Assembly: GCF_003369915.1 (NCBI RefSeq)
Contig: NC_046673.1
Location: 20,575,718 to 20,639,717, forward strand
DNA: 64,000 nucleotides
Origin: Drosophila miranda
Lineage: Eukaryota; Arthropoda; Insecta; Diptera; Drosophilidae
Reading direction: 5' to 3'
The position numbers were made by a program, and so were the translations under genes. Below are positions 1-10,981 of this stretch, piece after piece. The notes below the pieces were generated by a model. The model was not told where the DNA came from. It searched no databases and was given only the letters and a program-made list of their open reading frames with translations. Within the stretch, counting starts at the first letter, position 1; each line of letters opens with the position of its first letter.

Positions 1-167
1 TCAACGGCAATATGATTAACCCCGAATCTCTGGTAACGTCGTCCCAGATGCTGCAAATGCCACGCGCCCAGCCGCTGCAGGCCACCCTTAAGCTGATCAA
101 TATTCTAGAGAAGATCTCCTTTGTTTCCGGCCACGATGTCGACTACTACGACACATTCGTTTTATGA
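1..167 (+). CDS. 3' end of a sepiapterin-reductase-like SDR gene (partial)
   Basis: Only the last exon portion is in the window. It reads in frame from base 3 to a TGA at 165-167, about 54 residues. The tail SGHDVDYYD matches the C-terminal SGxHVDxYD segment of sepiapterin reductases, which lines the pterin pocket, and closely resembles the tail of the next gene (SGDHVDYKD). Its catalytic part lies outside the window, so activity cannot be judged. With the following gene it forms a same-strand pair, which suggests a tandem duplication. In D. melanogaster a paralogue (CG12116, from memory) lies next to Sptr, so this is probably its orthologue. Family is clear, exact identity is inference. Confidence 0.75.
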   Translation, partial: NGNMINPESLVTSSQMLQMPRAQPLQATLKLINILEKISFVSGHDVDYYDTFVL

Positions 168-1799
168 GTAGAAACCAGGCGGTGGGCTGTGTCCCTGCTG
201 GACTCGGTTCTAACCATGGTCAACGACTTGGAAGCTGTTTTCGATTTAATTGCTTGGGAAATGAATAAACTTTGGCTGCTGACCCCGGTACTGGAGGTGG
301 AGAAGAGCGAGGCACACGAAAAGGAAACTGAAAAACAAAACAAACACGATTTTTATTTGGCTTTCCGGGAAAGAAATCGGTGGGAAATCTCTGCCCTTTG
401 CAGGAATGGTTGTAGACATCGATATGTCAGAGATAATCATGATATATGAACTGCAGAGAGGATTGTAATAGGAAGAAACTCAAAGAAGTTCAAGGAACTT
501 TAGTAGATCTATACAGAGTCGCTATAGCATTCATAAAGTGGGTCCGTCAGTCAGTATACGGGGGAAAACTCCGTAAAAGATTAGCTATATTATGTATATG
601 TATATTTCAGTTGAATAGTTCCAGTTCCCACAGAATGAAGATCGCTAGGGAAGAGCCCCATCTTCCTTAATCGCCTGTTCCGTAGATGAATCAGCGCTTA
701 TTGCTACATATAGGATTAAATATGTACATACATACATATGTATTTTATTTATTTAAAATCCACTTCCAGACAGTACCAGTCGGGTTCACCGATAAGCGAA
801 AAAAATTATAAATAGAGAGGGGGCACTAGGGCAGTCACGAGAGTAGTAGACTGTTGCCGGGTCCTCCATCAATCTGATAAGAAGCGATTCATATGGGACT
901 CGCGTCTTGTGGGCATGGGATCTGAAAATTTGGAATACTTTTTCGCAAGAGCTCTATGTCTTATGTATGTCTATACAAATCATTGCCAATATATTGACAG
1001 TTCAGTCTCGGAGCTGTATTTTAAGTTCCTTTCTATAGCATTGGATTAATATATATAGTACATATTTTGTAGCTTTTTTTTCATAGCGAATACCGAGGAA
1101 CTATGGTTGGCATAGTCGCTGTCCCTGTCGCTGAATATACATATGTACATAGGGACAAAAATACCCTAGGGCATCTGAGCGCTTTAGTGGTTATTTTTAC
1201 AAACATACACACACATCCATACATAGGAGGAATTTTGTATTATAGAACACTCTAACTCTAACAAAGAATTAATGGACCAGATCTTGGGAAAATTGCTCCG
1301 AAAGTTAATCCAGATCAGATCCCTTGTTGGACGCTTCAAGGCATACTTTGGGGGCTAAGAAAATACAAATTAAATTGATCAATTAAAGTCTAAAGCATGT
1401 ACAAATTACATTGCAAGCTTTTTCTGCTTATCCATGGGGAAGGAAGCTTTTATTTTTAGTGTTTTTTTCCCCTTAATTTAATCGATTGACCTTGGCTTTG
1501 AAATCGAATACGGCCTTGACATGTATTTGGGGATGCGAATTTATGGTGCAGATTTTTAGTATTTAATGATTTTTTAGTGGGGATTCAATTGGCCAATTAA
1601 TCGACCATTAATCATTAAGTAGGCACAGCGATAACCTTTCTGTTTAAAGCAAAGCTTAAAGCAAAAGCACCTTCGTACTGGGCAATGTGTGCGAGGGAGA
1701 GGGTGAACACGAGAGCTTTAGTCAGCTGTGCGATAGCTGTCAGAAAAAACGTCGGCTAACTGTTGCCTGCCAGAGATTGAAAAATTAGAAAGTCTCAGT
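168..1799. other. Intergenic stretch between the two SDR genes
   Basis: No reading frame here looks like a gene. It holds the 3' flank of the upstream gene, AT-rich DNA, one TATA-box-like site near 807, and the likely promoter of the next gene just before 1800, where there is no obvious TATA box. An imperfect inverted pair (cagctgtgcgatagctg) lies near 1723-1739. Confidence 0.5.
807..815 (+). promoter_or_regulatory. TATA-box-like sequence TATAAATAG
   Basis: TATAAATAG matches the strong Drosophila TATA consensus. A CAGTCA initiator-like element lies about 25 bases downstream. The nearest start codon is almost 1 kb further on (1800), so this could be a distal promoter with an untranslated first exon, or chance. 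No direct evidence of transcription. Confidence 0.25.
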
Positions 1800-2603
1800 A
1801 TGGATCTGAAGCAGAAAACATATCTCCTGGTGACTGGAGCATCGCGTGGCATTGGCCGCGAATTCGCCCAACAGCTGTCGCAACGCATTCAATCCGTGGG
1901 TTCGCTGGTTGTGCTGATGGGACGCAGCCAGTCGCTGCTCGAGGAGACAAAGGCCAACATTTTGAAGGAAAGTCCAGATCTGTCTGTGCGCACGTTCGCT
2001 TTGGAGTTGAGCACAGCGAGGACCGAAGATTTTAGCGGTATCCTACACGACTCCCTCTCCCGGGCAGAGGCGTATCCGCGCGATTTCCAGCGCGCTGTAA
2101 TCATCCACAATGCGGGCACTGTCGGTGACACTTCGAAGCGTGCTCGGGAGATTGGTGACACGGAGTATCTGCAGCAGTATTACCACACCAATGTGTTCTC
2201 CGCGATTTCCCTCAACTGCCAGTTCATGCGCTTCTTTGGTGACATCCCCAAGCTGGTGGTCAACCTAAGCACCCTGGCGGCCATAGCCCCAATCTCATCG
2301 ATGGCCCACTATTGCACTGTGAAGGCGGCCAGGGAGATGTATTTCCGTGTGCTGGCCGCCGAGGAGCCAGAACCGGGCACTCTGGTGCTCAACTATGCGC
2401 CCGGAATGATTGACACCCAGATGACAGTTCAGGTGCAGCGCGAGGCTCACGATCCCGCGGTGGTGGCCATGTTCCGGGAGCAGCGTGAGGCCAAAACAAT
2501 GCTGACACCGCCTCAGACAACGGAGCGATTCATCCAGGTGCTGGAGGCACAACGGTTCAAGTCCGGCGACCATGTCGACTACAAAGATCACGATGCGGCC
2601 TAG
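1800..2603 (+). CDS. Sptr: Sepiapterin reductase
   Basis: An intronless 267-residue short-chain dehydrogenase. Known role: NADPH-dependent reduction of 6-pyruvoyl-tetrahydropterin intermediates and sepiapterin in the last steps of tetrahydrobiopterin synthesis, in the cytosol; in flies this also feeds eye pterins. Visible motifs: the nucleotide-binding TGASRGIG at residues 12-19, HNAG at 103-106, catalytic Ser157 and Tyr171-xxx-Lys175 (spacing as in human SPR), and the C-terminal SGDHVDYKD containing the pocket aspartate. Length matches the family (about 260). The ATG at 1800 is the first in frame and begins directly before the nucleotide-binding strand. The gene converges on Es2 with 114 bp between stops. 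The tail differs from the usual VDYYD by a lysine. Confidence 0.92.
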   Translation: MDLKQKTYLLVTGASRGIGREFAQQLSQRIQSVGSLVVLMGRSQSLLEETKANILKESPDLSVRTFALELSTARTEDFSGILHDSLSRAEAYPRDFQRAVIIHNAGTVGDTSKRAREIGDTEYLQQYYHTNVFSAISLNCQFMRFFGDIPKLVVNLSTLAAIAPISSMAHYCTVKAAREMYFRVLAAEEPEPGTLVLNYAPGMIDTQMTVQVQREAHDPAVVAMFREQREAKTMLTPPQTTERFIQVLEAQRFKSGDHVDYKDHDAA

Positions 2604-2636
2604 ATTAGCGGAAAATATTACAAAAGTGTTTATATG

Positions 2637-2658
2637 TTTATTGGATAGTTCTATTAAA
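2637..2658. terminator. Interlocked polyadenylation signals of Sptr and Es2
   Basis: ATTAAA on the + strand at 2653-2658 is a likely poly(A) signal for Sptr. AATAAA read on the - strand at 2642-2637 is a likely signal for Es2. The Es2 signal lies upstream of the Sptr signal, so the two 3' ends should overlap by a few tens of bases. Confidence 0.5.
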
Positions 2659-2717
2659 ATGTAAACGCCACAAATGAATTGACTATGTGTTAAAGGATAT
2701 CCGGGATCGACAGTTTG

Positions 2718-4252
2718 CTAAAAGAAATCCGCCGCTGCACTGCGAGGCTTTATGGGGATCTTGAGAAGGTTGTCCGTTATTGTGGAGCCCGTGTCGATGA
2801 TGGTGTTCCTGGATGGTGTTGTGATTCGTCTGGACTTCCCCAGCGGTGTTGTGCTCTTCACCAGACCGGGCGTGATCTTTCTCTTCCTGGCTGCACCCGG
2901 CGTTGGAGTGTGGGATAGGCTGGGTGTGCAGCGCAAGCCTAGCTTAGCGGTGGCCAGATGCTGGGCAGCCGGTGACATGCTGGCCAAGCGCTCCATGTTG
3001 GTACGGATCAACGGGGAGCCGATGTTGCGTCGGGCAGTGTCGAAAGCAACTTGTTTTTGGTTGCGCATCTTCTCGCTGACTCTTTCGGCCAAAGCAATGG
3101 CAATGTTCTCGCGCCGGGAGTTCTCGTTGATACGGAACGAGGGTCCCTGGGTGGGACGCAGCGGAGTGTCACCTCCATCCAGGCGGAAGGGCGTGCCATC
3201 GATCTCACCCCAGGTCATGATCGGGGAGAAGGCCACACCCGGATGTGGCGAGGGAGAGCGTAGTAGCTCGAAGCCGCATATGCGAGGTGTGGCTGTGGGA
3301 TCGTTTTCTCCAACCGCTGGGTCTGTAGCCTTTTTATTTTCCACCTCCTGATGTTTGTTGTTCAAGCTATCTGGAAGTCTGGTGGCCTCGTGCTTGATGC
3401 TCATTCGGCGTTCTGCTGCCTGCACACGTTCCTCCTCGGTCAACTCAACCCCGTCCGGCACATACATGACCGAGTTCATGTTTGTGTACTTCCAAGTCTC
3501 GATCTTCCTCAGCGGATCGGGCTCCTCGAACTGCTTCTCGATGCTGGGCAACATAAGGGCGCGCTTCAGCTGATCCGCGGACAGCTGTTCGTGGTTGTAC
3601 AGCAGGGCATACTTCTGGCGCAGTTTCTCCTCGGCTGTCTCAATGATTTCCTGGAAGCTCTGGTTGTCCTCGCTCGTGTAGCTCTGCAGGAAGGCGTCCA
3701 GCGACATCTTAGAGGGTAACGAATCGCCCTCGGTAGAGCTGCGAGCGCTGCTGCTGGTGGTGGAGCACGGTGTGTCAGCACGCTGGAGAGGAGTGTTGCT
3801 GCGACTTCCTTGGCTTACAGGCGTCTCAAAGGTAGCCGGGGACATGGCTAACGCGAGGGACAAACAGATGAGTAATATATGGAGACTTCTTTAACCGGCT
3901 ACTCACCATTGTTGTTACGGTTGTTACGTCTTCCGTTCCTGCAGCCCATCCTTGGAATCCTGCCCAGGCTGTAGCGCGCCCGTATCTCTGCCATTTGCAA
4001 AAAGTCACGACGCGCCTCAGCCTCAAGGTAATCATTCTGGGCCCGCAACTTCTCCAGGTCGGGAAAGAAGTCACGCTGTATGATCTTGGACATCTCTTCT
4101 ATGTATTGCTCTTCGGTGAGGATTTTTGGTTTGTTTTTGCGTCGCACGAGATCCGTGGGCTTCTTGAAATCTGCCAGAGCAATGTTCTGGGCCTTGACCA
4201 TTTCCATGGCCAGGCTGCCGGGCGTGCCAGGTGTACGTGGCGTCTCAGACAT
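2718..4252 (-). CDS. Es2: ESS-2 splicing factor homologue (DGCR14 family), 2 exons
   Basis: Coding exons are complement(3907..4252) and complement(2718..3847), joined by a 59-nt intron (donor GTGAGT, acceptor TTAG), giving 491 residues. The protein matches the Es2/DGCR14 family, nuclear proteins associated with the spliceosomal C complex. Recognisable family segments are the N-terminal region with EEQYIEEMSKIIQRDFFPDL, the central YTNMNSVMYVPDG block, and the GEIDGTPFRLDGGDTP block. The second half is basic and rich in Ser/Thr-Pro. The start ATG at 4250-4252 begins the conserved N-terminus. Upstream lie a TATCGATC DRE-like site near 4339 and Motif-6-like repeats, consistent with a housekeeping promoter. 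Splice sites were read from the sequence. Confidence 0.9.
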
Positions 4253-4420
4253 TGTCCTTTAATCCTTTTTACCGCCTGGAAACAATGTTTTTTCCGAAAA
4301 ATATTTGCTTTGAAATTTTATTAGACAACTATCGACGGACTTATCGATCAAATATACCGTCTGACCCTCAGAAATATACCGAAACATACCGTTCATTTAA
4401 AAAATATACCGTAAATATAC
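4253..4420 (-). promoter_or_regulatory. Es2 promoter region with DRE-like and Motif-6-like sites
   Basis: Immediately upstream of the Es2 start are TTATCGATCA (DRE-like) and four ATACCG elements, about 4347-4415, mostly AAATATACCG. Read on the Es2 strand they give CGGTATATTT, which fits the Drosophila core-promoter Motif 6 consensus. TGACCCTCAG beside them reads GGTCA in reverse, a partial Motif 1. This composition is known from housekeeping promoters bound by M1BP and DREF; binding here is inference. Confidence 0.45.
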
Positions 4421-4960
4421 TGACAAATTCAAGTTATATTTTACATATTCCTCGTTTTCGATCTTCCGTGGAATATTCTCAGCTATATAGCACATTTAAC
4501 CATGCCCACATAGTTTTATACGATTTATGAATAATTTTTCTACATAACTGGCTTAGTTTTAGTACTTGCTTTTATTGGATTTTGCGTAAAAAAGGTTTTA
4601 TCGAAAATGGTCAAACAAAAAAAGGTTTTAGCGAAATAGGTCAAAACAAAAAGGCGAAAGGGGATAGTCGTTCATACTGTTAAATTTTTATATTCCCTTG
4701 AATAATCCTGGCTAACTAAAACCCTTAGTTCTGCCCACATAAATTTAGGCCGTTGATGAATAAACTTTCTTCAAGATTGGCTAGTTTTTAGTTCTTGCTT
4801 TTATTGTATTTTGGCTAAACCAAGGCTTAAACAAAATAGTTCAACAAAAAAACGGTCGCAACGTTGCTGGTATTTGAAGACATGATGCGTGTATAGGCCT
4901 TTGTATACCCTATTTCGTTAATTTAATATGAAGATACTCTTTGAGCCAAACAAATCAGTG
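4420..4960. repeat. Dimeric AT-rich dispersed repeat, copy A
   Basis: Two similar halves (about 4450-4660 and 4680-4860) each carry a TTCCxTxGAATA segment, CCATGCCCACATA or TCTGCCCACATAA, TTGATGAATAA-like text, TTGCTTTTATTG and GGTTTxAxCxAAA. After the dimer comes TATACCCTATTTCGTTAAT (about 4907-4925). The same order recurs near 6560 and 36720. No open frame or clear terminal inverted repeat is visible, so the class is undetermined. Confidence 0.6.
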
Positions 4961-5401
4961 ATATCATACTGGTCGTCATCATCAAACAGAGAGTTTTTTC
5001 CAACTAATCTCTCTGAGAGTTTGTTCGGCTGCATCAATGGCTTGACAAATACATATTATCTAAATCCAAATCATCGTCATCGAATAGTAAGGATTTAAGC
5101 TTTTGTTCTGGTGGCTTTGGCTCGGGCAAAAAGGAGCTTAGGACTTTGGCAACGGTTTCGCAGGCTTTTTGGGAAGATTTTGACTCGGCTTGGCACTCAA
5201 AGACGACGGCCCGTCATAAAAGATGGGACTAGACAGATGGAATGGGTCTCAACGGTGGACTGTCATCAAGGAGATTAACAGTTTTGGGCTTGGGCAGAGT
5301 TGATACAATCTCATTGATCTGCTTGGCTGATATGCAAAGCTGTCGGAAGGTGGAATAGGATATTTTTAGTCTAAGAATTTGGGCAGATATCGTGTCTTTC
5401 C
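4940..5401 (-). pseudogene. Gene-derived debris with acidic LFDDDD motifs, possibly FAM21/WASHC2-like
   Basis: On the minus strand, short in-frame pieces read KPKTVNLLDDSPPL (about 5270), FYDGPSSLSAKPSQNLPKKP (about 5190), LLFDDDDLDLDNMY (about 5060) and SLFDDDDQYDITDLFGS (about 4960). Spaced LFDDDD/LFG motifs separated by Pro/Lys-rich linkers are characteristic of the long tail of FAM21, the WASH-complex subunit that binds VPS35. The pieces are in different frames and separated by stops, so this is not an intact gene. It follows the arrow-like fragment in the same orientation, making the block chimeric. The FAM21 assignment rests on motif style only. Confidence 0.35.
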
Positions 5402-6290
5402 AATCACCTTGTTGATGGCACACTGAAAGTCTCCTGGCCGCTTGCAGCAGTCGGCCTCATCGTGGCAGATCAGAGCCTTGTCGAAGCACTCACCGGACTG
5501 GCAGCTGAACTGATCCACCCGGCATGTGGGACATTCCACTTCATTCGACTTGTCCGGGCAGTCATTTTGGCCGTCACAGCGCCAGGAGGCGTGTACGCAG
5601 TCCTTATTCATGTCACCATTCTCCGTCACTGGGGCCGTGCACGTGAAATCTGGCCCACAGGCCGGACACACGCCGTAGTTCTCCTTGTCCTCCAGTAGTG
5701 TCATATGCTTGGGGCACGAGCAGACGTCGCGCGTGCTGCGTGTGACACCCCTCTGGCTATGCAGTTTTGGAAACACACGGCCCGGATGTCGGTGAACAAC
5801 GCTCTTCGTTGACAGTGATCCGTTCCACTCCGGTCTTGTCCTCCAGCCAGTACACAAATCTCCCCAAGGCGGCAATGTTGCGAGGCTCTTACGAGTCCCC
5901 GGTATCGTTGACGCCTACGGATTCACCCAGGAAGCTAAAAGAGGCAACGTTTTAGGAACACAATTGTGCGGATGGTCACGTTAATGCTGTTGGAGTAGGA
6001 GCAGATCCAGAAGAGCAGCCGCCCAATGATGTCGATGGCAATGTCGAACGGCTGTCCGGAGTTGGCCAAGAGGATCACCTTTGTGCCATTTGCCAGAGAA
6101 CGCTTGACGCTGTGACTCCTGCCTTCGATCTGGAAAAACAAAAAGGGTTAGGGATATTAATCCTCCTTACCAAGTAAATGTAATGCGAGATCGCATCTGT
6201 CTGTCGTGTTCGGCAGCAGTCGGCCGAAGCTGTTCCTCTGGCTAAAGATGATGTAGTTCTTGCAGGAGACCCCGTCCTTGGACAGCTGGT
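5402..6290 (-). pseudogene. Broken partial copy of arrow (LRP5/6-like receptor), copy 1
   Basis: The minus strand encodes parts of an LRP5/6-type ectodomain: NYIIFSQRNSFGRLLPNTTD, then EGRSHSVKRSLANGTKV and IDIIGRLLFW (YWTD beta-propeller), FVYWLEDKTGVERITVNE, an EGF-like piece with DVCSCPKHMTLLEDKENYG, and LDLa modules with CDGQNDCPDKS. The order matches Drosophila Arrow (fourth propeller, EGF, LDLa). A stop follows TGDS, a propeller section is missing, and the second LDLa module lacks about 30 nt present in copy 2. A 41-nt interval (6130-6170) with GTAAGG and TTTTCCAG ends looks like a retained intron, so the copy arose by DNA duplication and not by retroposition. The functional arrow gene is not in the window. 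Confidence 0.7.
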
Positions 6291-7560
6291 AGTGCCCCTG
6301 TTCTTCTTCTTAATTTTTCAGTTGTTTTTCAATGAAATTCGTCTTCTGGGGGGCTGAGGCAGGGCGGAGTAGTGGGCCACAACAGCGCCAAAGGGCGCCG
6401 CTGGTGGAAGAAGAAGGTGGAAAGCACGGAATAGCCGTGGAACAGCGGCTGTTTTTGGGGAGTGCCCTGTGACATCAGGACTTACAGCAGCCACTATAGG
6501 CATACGCACAAGGCACTTTTGTTCATACAACAGTAGAATAAGCAAACGAGTATCGTTCCAATTGCTCAATTCTTTATTCCGTCGAATATTCCCAGCTATA
6601 TAGAACATTTAGCCATGCCCACATATTTTTATACGATTGATGAATCAATTTTCTACTTAACTGGTTTATTTTTAATACTTGCTTTTTTTGGATTTTGCTT
6701 AAAAAAAGGTTTTAGCGAAAAAGGTCAAACGAATGAAACGTAATAAAACGTAAGAGAAAAATCGTTCCAATTGTTCCATTTCTTTATTCCGTTGAATAAT
6801 GCTGCCTAACTAAAACCATTAGCTCTGCCCACATAATTTTAGACCATTAATGAATAAATTGTCTACCTGATTGACTACTTTTAAGTACTCTCTTTTATTG
6901 TATAGTGTATAAAACAAGGTTTAGGCAAAAAAGGTCAACAAAAAAACAGTGGCAACGTAAGTGAATATGAAATGTCACGTCAACCGGAGTTTGTGCACAG
7001 GTATACCCTATTTCGTTAATATATATGAAGAAACTGTTTTTCCCAGCTGTTTTAAAACGTAATTAATAAACAAATTATCTCAAATTGTTATGTTTTAGAC
7101 ATATTAATGCATATGATTAGGGTATTGTAAATATATCTCGATCCCGATAACCATTCTTGGTTTCTGTAAGAAAAACACTACCTTCAAAATGTCGTTGAAA
7201 TACCTTTAAAACAGAGACTGACTAGTTTTGGCCTATATTGGTGCATTAGATAACAAACATTTCCTTCATTCTAGATCATCCATTTCCCCAGGGTATTCAA
7301 AATGTTGCTGAATCCGCACCATGTTGAGGAAGAGTGCTGCTCGATTTCACGGCACATGAGTCTGGTCCATACAAATTGAATGTTGCCAGCAGCATAACAC
7401 GTAAGAAAACGTAAGTGAGGATAGACATTGTTGAGGGGAAAAAGGACGTTGTGGCGAGGAAAAATCCCAGAGAAAATCCCAAAAAAGTCCCACCAAACTT
7501 GAGCGCCAAATATAAATTTTTTGAATGTGAATCATCGATGTTTTTTTCTCAAACAATTTA
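6291..7560. repeat. Dimeric AT-rich repeat copy B and its flanking module
   Basis: About 6575-6960 repeats the dimeric order of copy A (TTCCGTCGAATATT, GCCATGCCCACATA, GATTGATGAATCAA, GGTTTTAGCGAAAA, then a second half). CCTATTTCGTTAATA follows at about 7007. A second module (about 7090-7310) with ATCTCGATCCCGATAACC, AAAACAGAGACTGACTAG and CATCCATTTCCCCAGGGTAT also occurs at 37255-37495 and inverted near 39165-39340. The remainder to 7560 shows nothing recognisable. Confidence 0.55.
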
Positions 7561-7710
7561 CAATGGAAGAATCTTCTAGGCCATTTACACTATTATGAAT
7601 ACGTTTGAAAATCTGCCCCACAAATCCAATTGAGATGGCAGTGCTTCAATAAATCGCCATAGCTGATCGCTAGTGGTGGTTATAGAATTGATATCGATGC
7701 CGTTATCGAA

Positions 7711-7718
7711 TATCGATA
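7711..7718. promoter_or_regulatory. DRE, exact TATCGATA
   Basis: A perfect palindromic DREF binding site, with further ATCGATG/ATCGAATATCGAT sequence just upstream (7690-7711). It lies about 385 bases before the start codon of the Ly6-type gene at 8098, so it probably belongs to that gene's promoter. Confidence 0.5.
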
Positions 7719-8097
7719 GACTAACGATAACTGTGGAACCTGTTTGAGGAGCGCGCAAAGTTTAAAATCTTCTGCTATGGCGAATCAATGAATCACGAAA
7801 CCGTGTAGGGGTTTTGTGTGCGTGTGTCTGCGTCTGTGTTTTCAGCACGCCAGATCCCTCCACCCCGGCCAACCGTTTACCTTTATCACACTCGGTCACG
7901 AATCATGACGAATGTGTTATCTTATAGTCGTCGGCAACGGCAAGCTCAAAATCCCGATAGGGGCCCCCGATGCCAAGCGTGGTTACGGATTTTTCGTCAG
8001 TCCAGTTTCAGCTTTACTCCGTGTCGCTACTCTAACGCCCCACCTTCCTTAACTTAACCCATATTTTGAGTCCGCAATCAAATATCAAATATCCAAC

Positions 8098-9854
8098 ATG
8101 AAGTTCTATTTGCTGGTGATTGCGTCCCTGTGTTTTCTGACCTACATCAGTTGTGGTAAATCTTTGTTCACTCATTTTACTCGCCTACATTTTCATATAT
8201 TTTTGTTAACTTCGGTATTTGAATTACAAGTGCATTATATAAGAAAGTGTGATAAGCGGCGGCCACCATAAACACATAACAAATCGAAATTGCGTATCTT
8301 ATCAATTGCCCACCGAGTCCACGGTAACTGTGTTCACGGTGTAACGCTCTGCTACGTATCTGTGTGGGTGTCTTGTGTCGTGGTGTGCGTGTTCACTGCC
8401 TGCCGGCAACAACGAAATATTTTCCTGATATACATTTATTATATACATGCAGATCGTATGACGTTTATGTCTCTTTCTCTCTTCTTTTTATGTGTTTTTT
8501 CCATACTGGAATGCACTGAAGAATATATATAATATAAACATGGATAACTCTATTAATTTAGTGGGAAATACTGCTTGATTTCATTGAGATTTAGATGGAC
8601 TTAACTGCGAGGACTGCAGATCAGATACATTTGGAGGCTGTTACATAGATTGAGGGTGGAATGTGTAGGGTATTCTGTAAATGTACGAGTATTTCCTTGT
8701 AGGGTTTTCTTGTTTTGTGAGTTTCATGCCAAGCAAGTGGAGTACTTTTGGGGCGCAAAACTTGGAAATAGTTTCCAAATTTGATTTTATTTTTAGGTGT
8801 ATTTGCTGGGCTTATCTTGTGTGGAGACCTATGTACATACACAGCTTAAATGTATGTTAGTTGACTCATTTGTCGGTCTGTGTACCGTGTTCGACTCACT
8901 TGGTCGATAAGAATCGATGGCTACGGTAGAGAGAAAACGAGATAACAGCGAGCCCCATACAGTACAGTGCGTGCCACGATCATGGGGCAGGGCGGGTGAA
9001 AATCGTAGAAAATCAAACGAGTGTCCTTCATGTACGTTTGACAGGCACTGTACTGGACGTTCGGGCTGGTGTGGCTGCGATTTCTAGCACAGCTGGTGCT
9101 GGATGGTACTTCGAAGGCTACACAAAAATTAATCTAATCTAATCAGGTTTGACCATGACTCAAAGCAAACGCTACGTTCCACTCGCTAAATTCGCAGATG
9201 GCTGTCTCCAGTGCAATTCGAAAACGGAGCCCCGTTGCGCCACCGATCCGCTCAGCTTATTCACCAAGAACTGCTCAGAGTCCACCGGCGGAGCCGAGTG
9301 CTACGTGCGCGTCCTCAAAGGTGAGTACAACTCCTACAATTGCCGAGTGCACTGTTTGCCAAAAGTAAATCTGATCCACAGACGGCTACACCGTACGCGG
9401 CTGTGTGAAAGAGCTGGACAATGCCACCAAGGCCACCTGCAACAACGAGCTGGAGTGCCAGATCTGTACGTACGCGGAGGGCTGCAACCGTCAGATGTTC
9501 CCCTCCTCGCGCGCCCAGTGCCTCCAGTGCTCGGGCAACTCCACCTCCTCGAGCTGCGCCAGCCAGGTGTACGAGCACGCCTCCATCTGTCCCATCTATA
9601 AGCTGGGCGACCTCTGCTACATTCGCAACAGCAACCGCACCGCGGACGGGTCCTTCCAGCGCGGCTGCCTCACCAGTGCCCAGGCCAACAAGCAGTGCAT
9701 CAAGGACGGCCACTGCTTCACGTGCACGGGGCGCGGCTGCAACTTCCTGCAGGCCAACGATACCCTGATTCCCCTGGCCCGCGACTCCAGCGCCCAGCTG
9801 GTGCTGTCGATGTCCCTGCTCCTGTGCGGCCTCCTCGTCGCCTGGATGCTGTAG
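8098..9854 (+). CDS. Ly6/DUF753-type GPI-anchored secreted protein, 3 exons
   Basis: Coding exons are 8098..8155, 9198..9320 and 9382..9854 (217 residues), with GTAAAT and GTGAGT donors and TTCGCAG and TCCACAG acceptors; phases agree. Exon 1 is a signal peptide (MKFYLLVIASLCFLTYISC). Two Ly6-like cysteine modules follow, starting GCLQCNSKTEPRC and QCLQCSGNSTSSSC, each ending with a C...GCN motif. A hydrophobic C-terminus (QLVLSMSLLLCGLLVAWML) preceded by small residues suggests a GPI anchor. Fly proteins with this layout belong to the DUF753 group of the Ly6 superfamily; their functions are mostly unknown. The third exon is GC-rich compared with its flanks. The precise orthologue is not identified. 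Confidence 0.82.
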
Positions 9855-10188
9855 GAGCCTCTCTCTCTCTCTTCATCTCTCTTGCTGGGGACGTTTGTCC
9901 GCGAGAGACCCATTGAAAGCCACATTTTTCCTTCAGAATTATATACTATTCTATTAGATATTCATTTTTTTTGTAATTTGTAATTATATAAAAATCACAC
10001 CCTGCCTTTGTTTGCTTTGAACCACGAAAATTGAGAGACGAAAGCAAAAATAAAGATGAAAATGTAATGGAAAAGAGGGAAACAATATTGATCAAAACAC
10101 TTTTGTTTGCTTTCGATTTTATGGGGTGCCAACGGTCGGGGCACTTCAGCACTTGACACCCCCCAAAAAATGCAGTTGACAGTTCACT

Positions 10189-10246
<58 letters not shown>

Positions 10247-10981
10247 TCCCACGTACCCCGTCCACCGCCGCTTCCCGTGGCGTGGCAGCGAACCGGAAGC
10301 TCTCCGCCAATGAGGGGGTGCATAAATGTGTCGACGCCTTCAAAATGTTTGTCAATTATTTTTCATTGCCTTTGGGTTTGTCGGTTCTCTCCTTCCTGAG
10401 GGCAATTCCAATTGAACCATCGCTCGCTATGCGAAAATAGATCATCCAATAAGATGGGGAGATATATATCTAGATATATCCATGTGACCATCCATTAAAG
10501 GACGAACAATTTGGGTAATATGTCGGGAATCCGTTCGGTTGATGTGTCCTCCTTCCGACAATGTAAAGTGTACTTTAGAAAGGAGCCCCAATCTCGATCA
10601 GAACTAAGGATAAAGGTAACTCCATCAATCTATGGAATAAATCAAAAATTGCAACGCGAAACTACTAGAATGTTTTGATATTTCAATATCCGACTGATTA
10701 TATCCTAACTTTTGAGCACAAATTTGTTTTTGCATGGAAAAAGATGGAAAACTGAATGTCCTTTTTAATAGTAATTGGTATGCGGAATCCGTGGATAGGT
10801 TTACATTTTTAAATGGAAAGAATTTATATGTATTTATATGGATGCTGAAACGAAATTTTAGAGCTTATTGAATGATTGAATTTGGGGGAATAAACTTAGA
10901 ATTTGGAAACATTCTTAAATTTTTTTAAGGGCTGGCGCTCCTTGGCTTGGTATAGCTTAGGGAGGACTTTTATTGATCTGT
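9855..10981. other. 3' flank of the Ly6-type gene and intergenic DNA
   Basis: Contains a likely poly(A) signal AATAAA at 10049-10054 for the upstream gene and the long C tract described separately. The remainder is AT-rich with no supported gene. Confidence 0.5.
10191..10245. repeat. Poly(C) homopolymer, 55 bases
   Basis: Fifty-five uninterrupted C bases. Homopolymers of this length are hard to sequence, so the true length is uncertain and the run could even hide an assembly join. Both flanks are ordinary unique-looking DNA. Confidence 0.9.
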
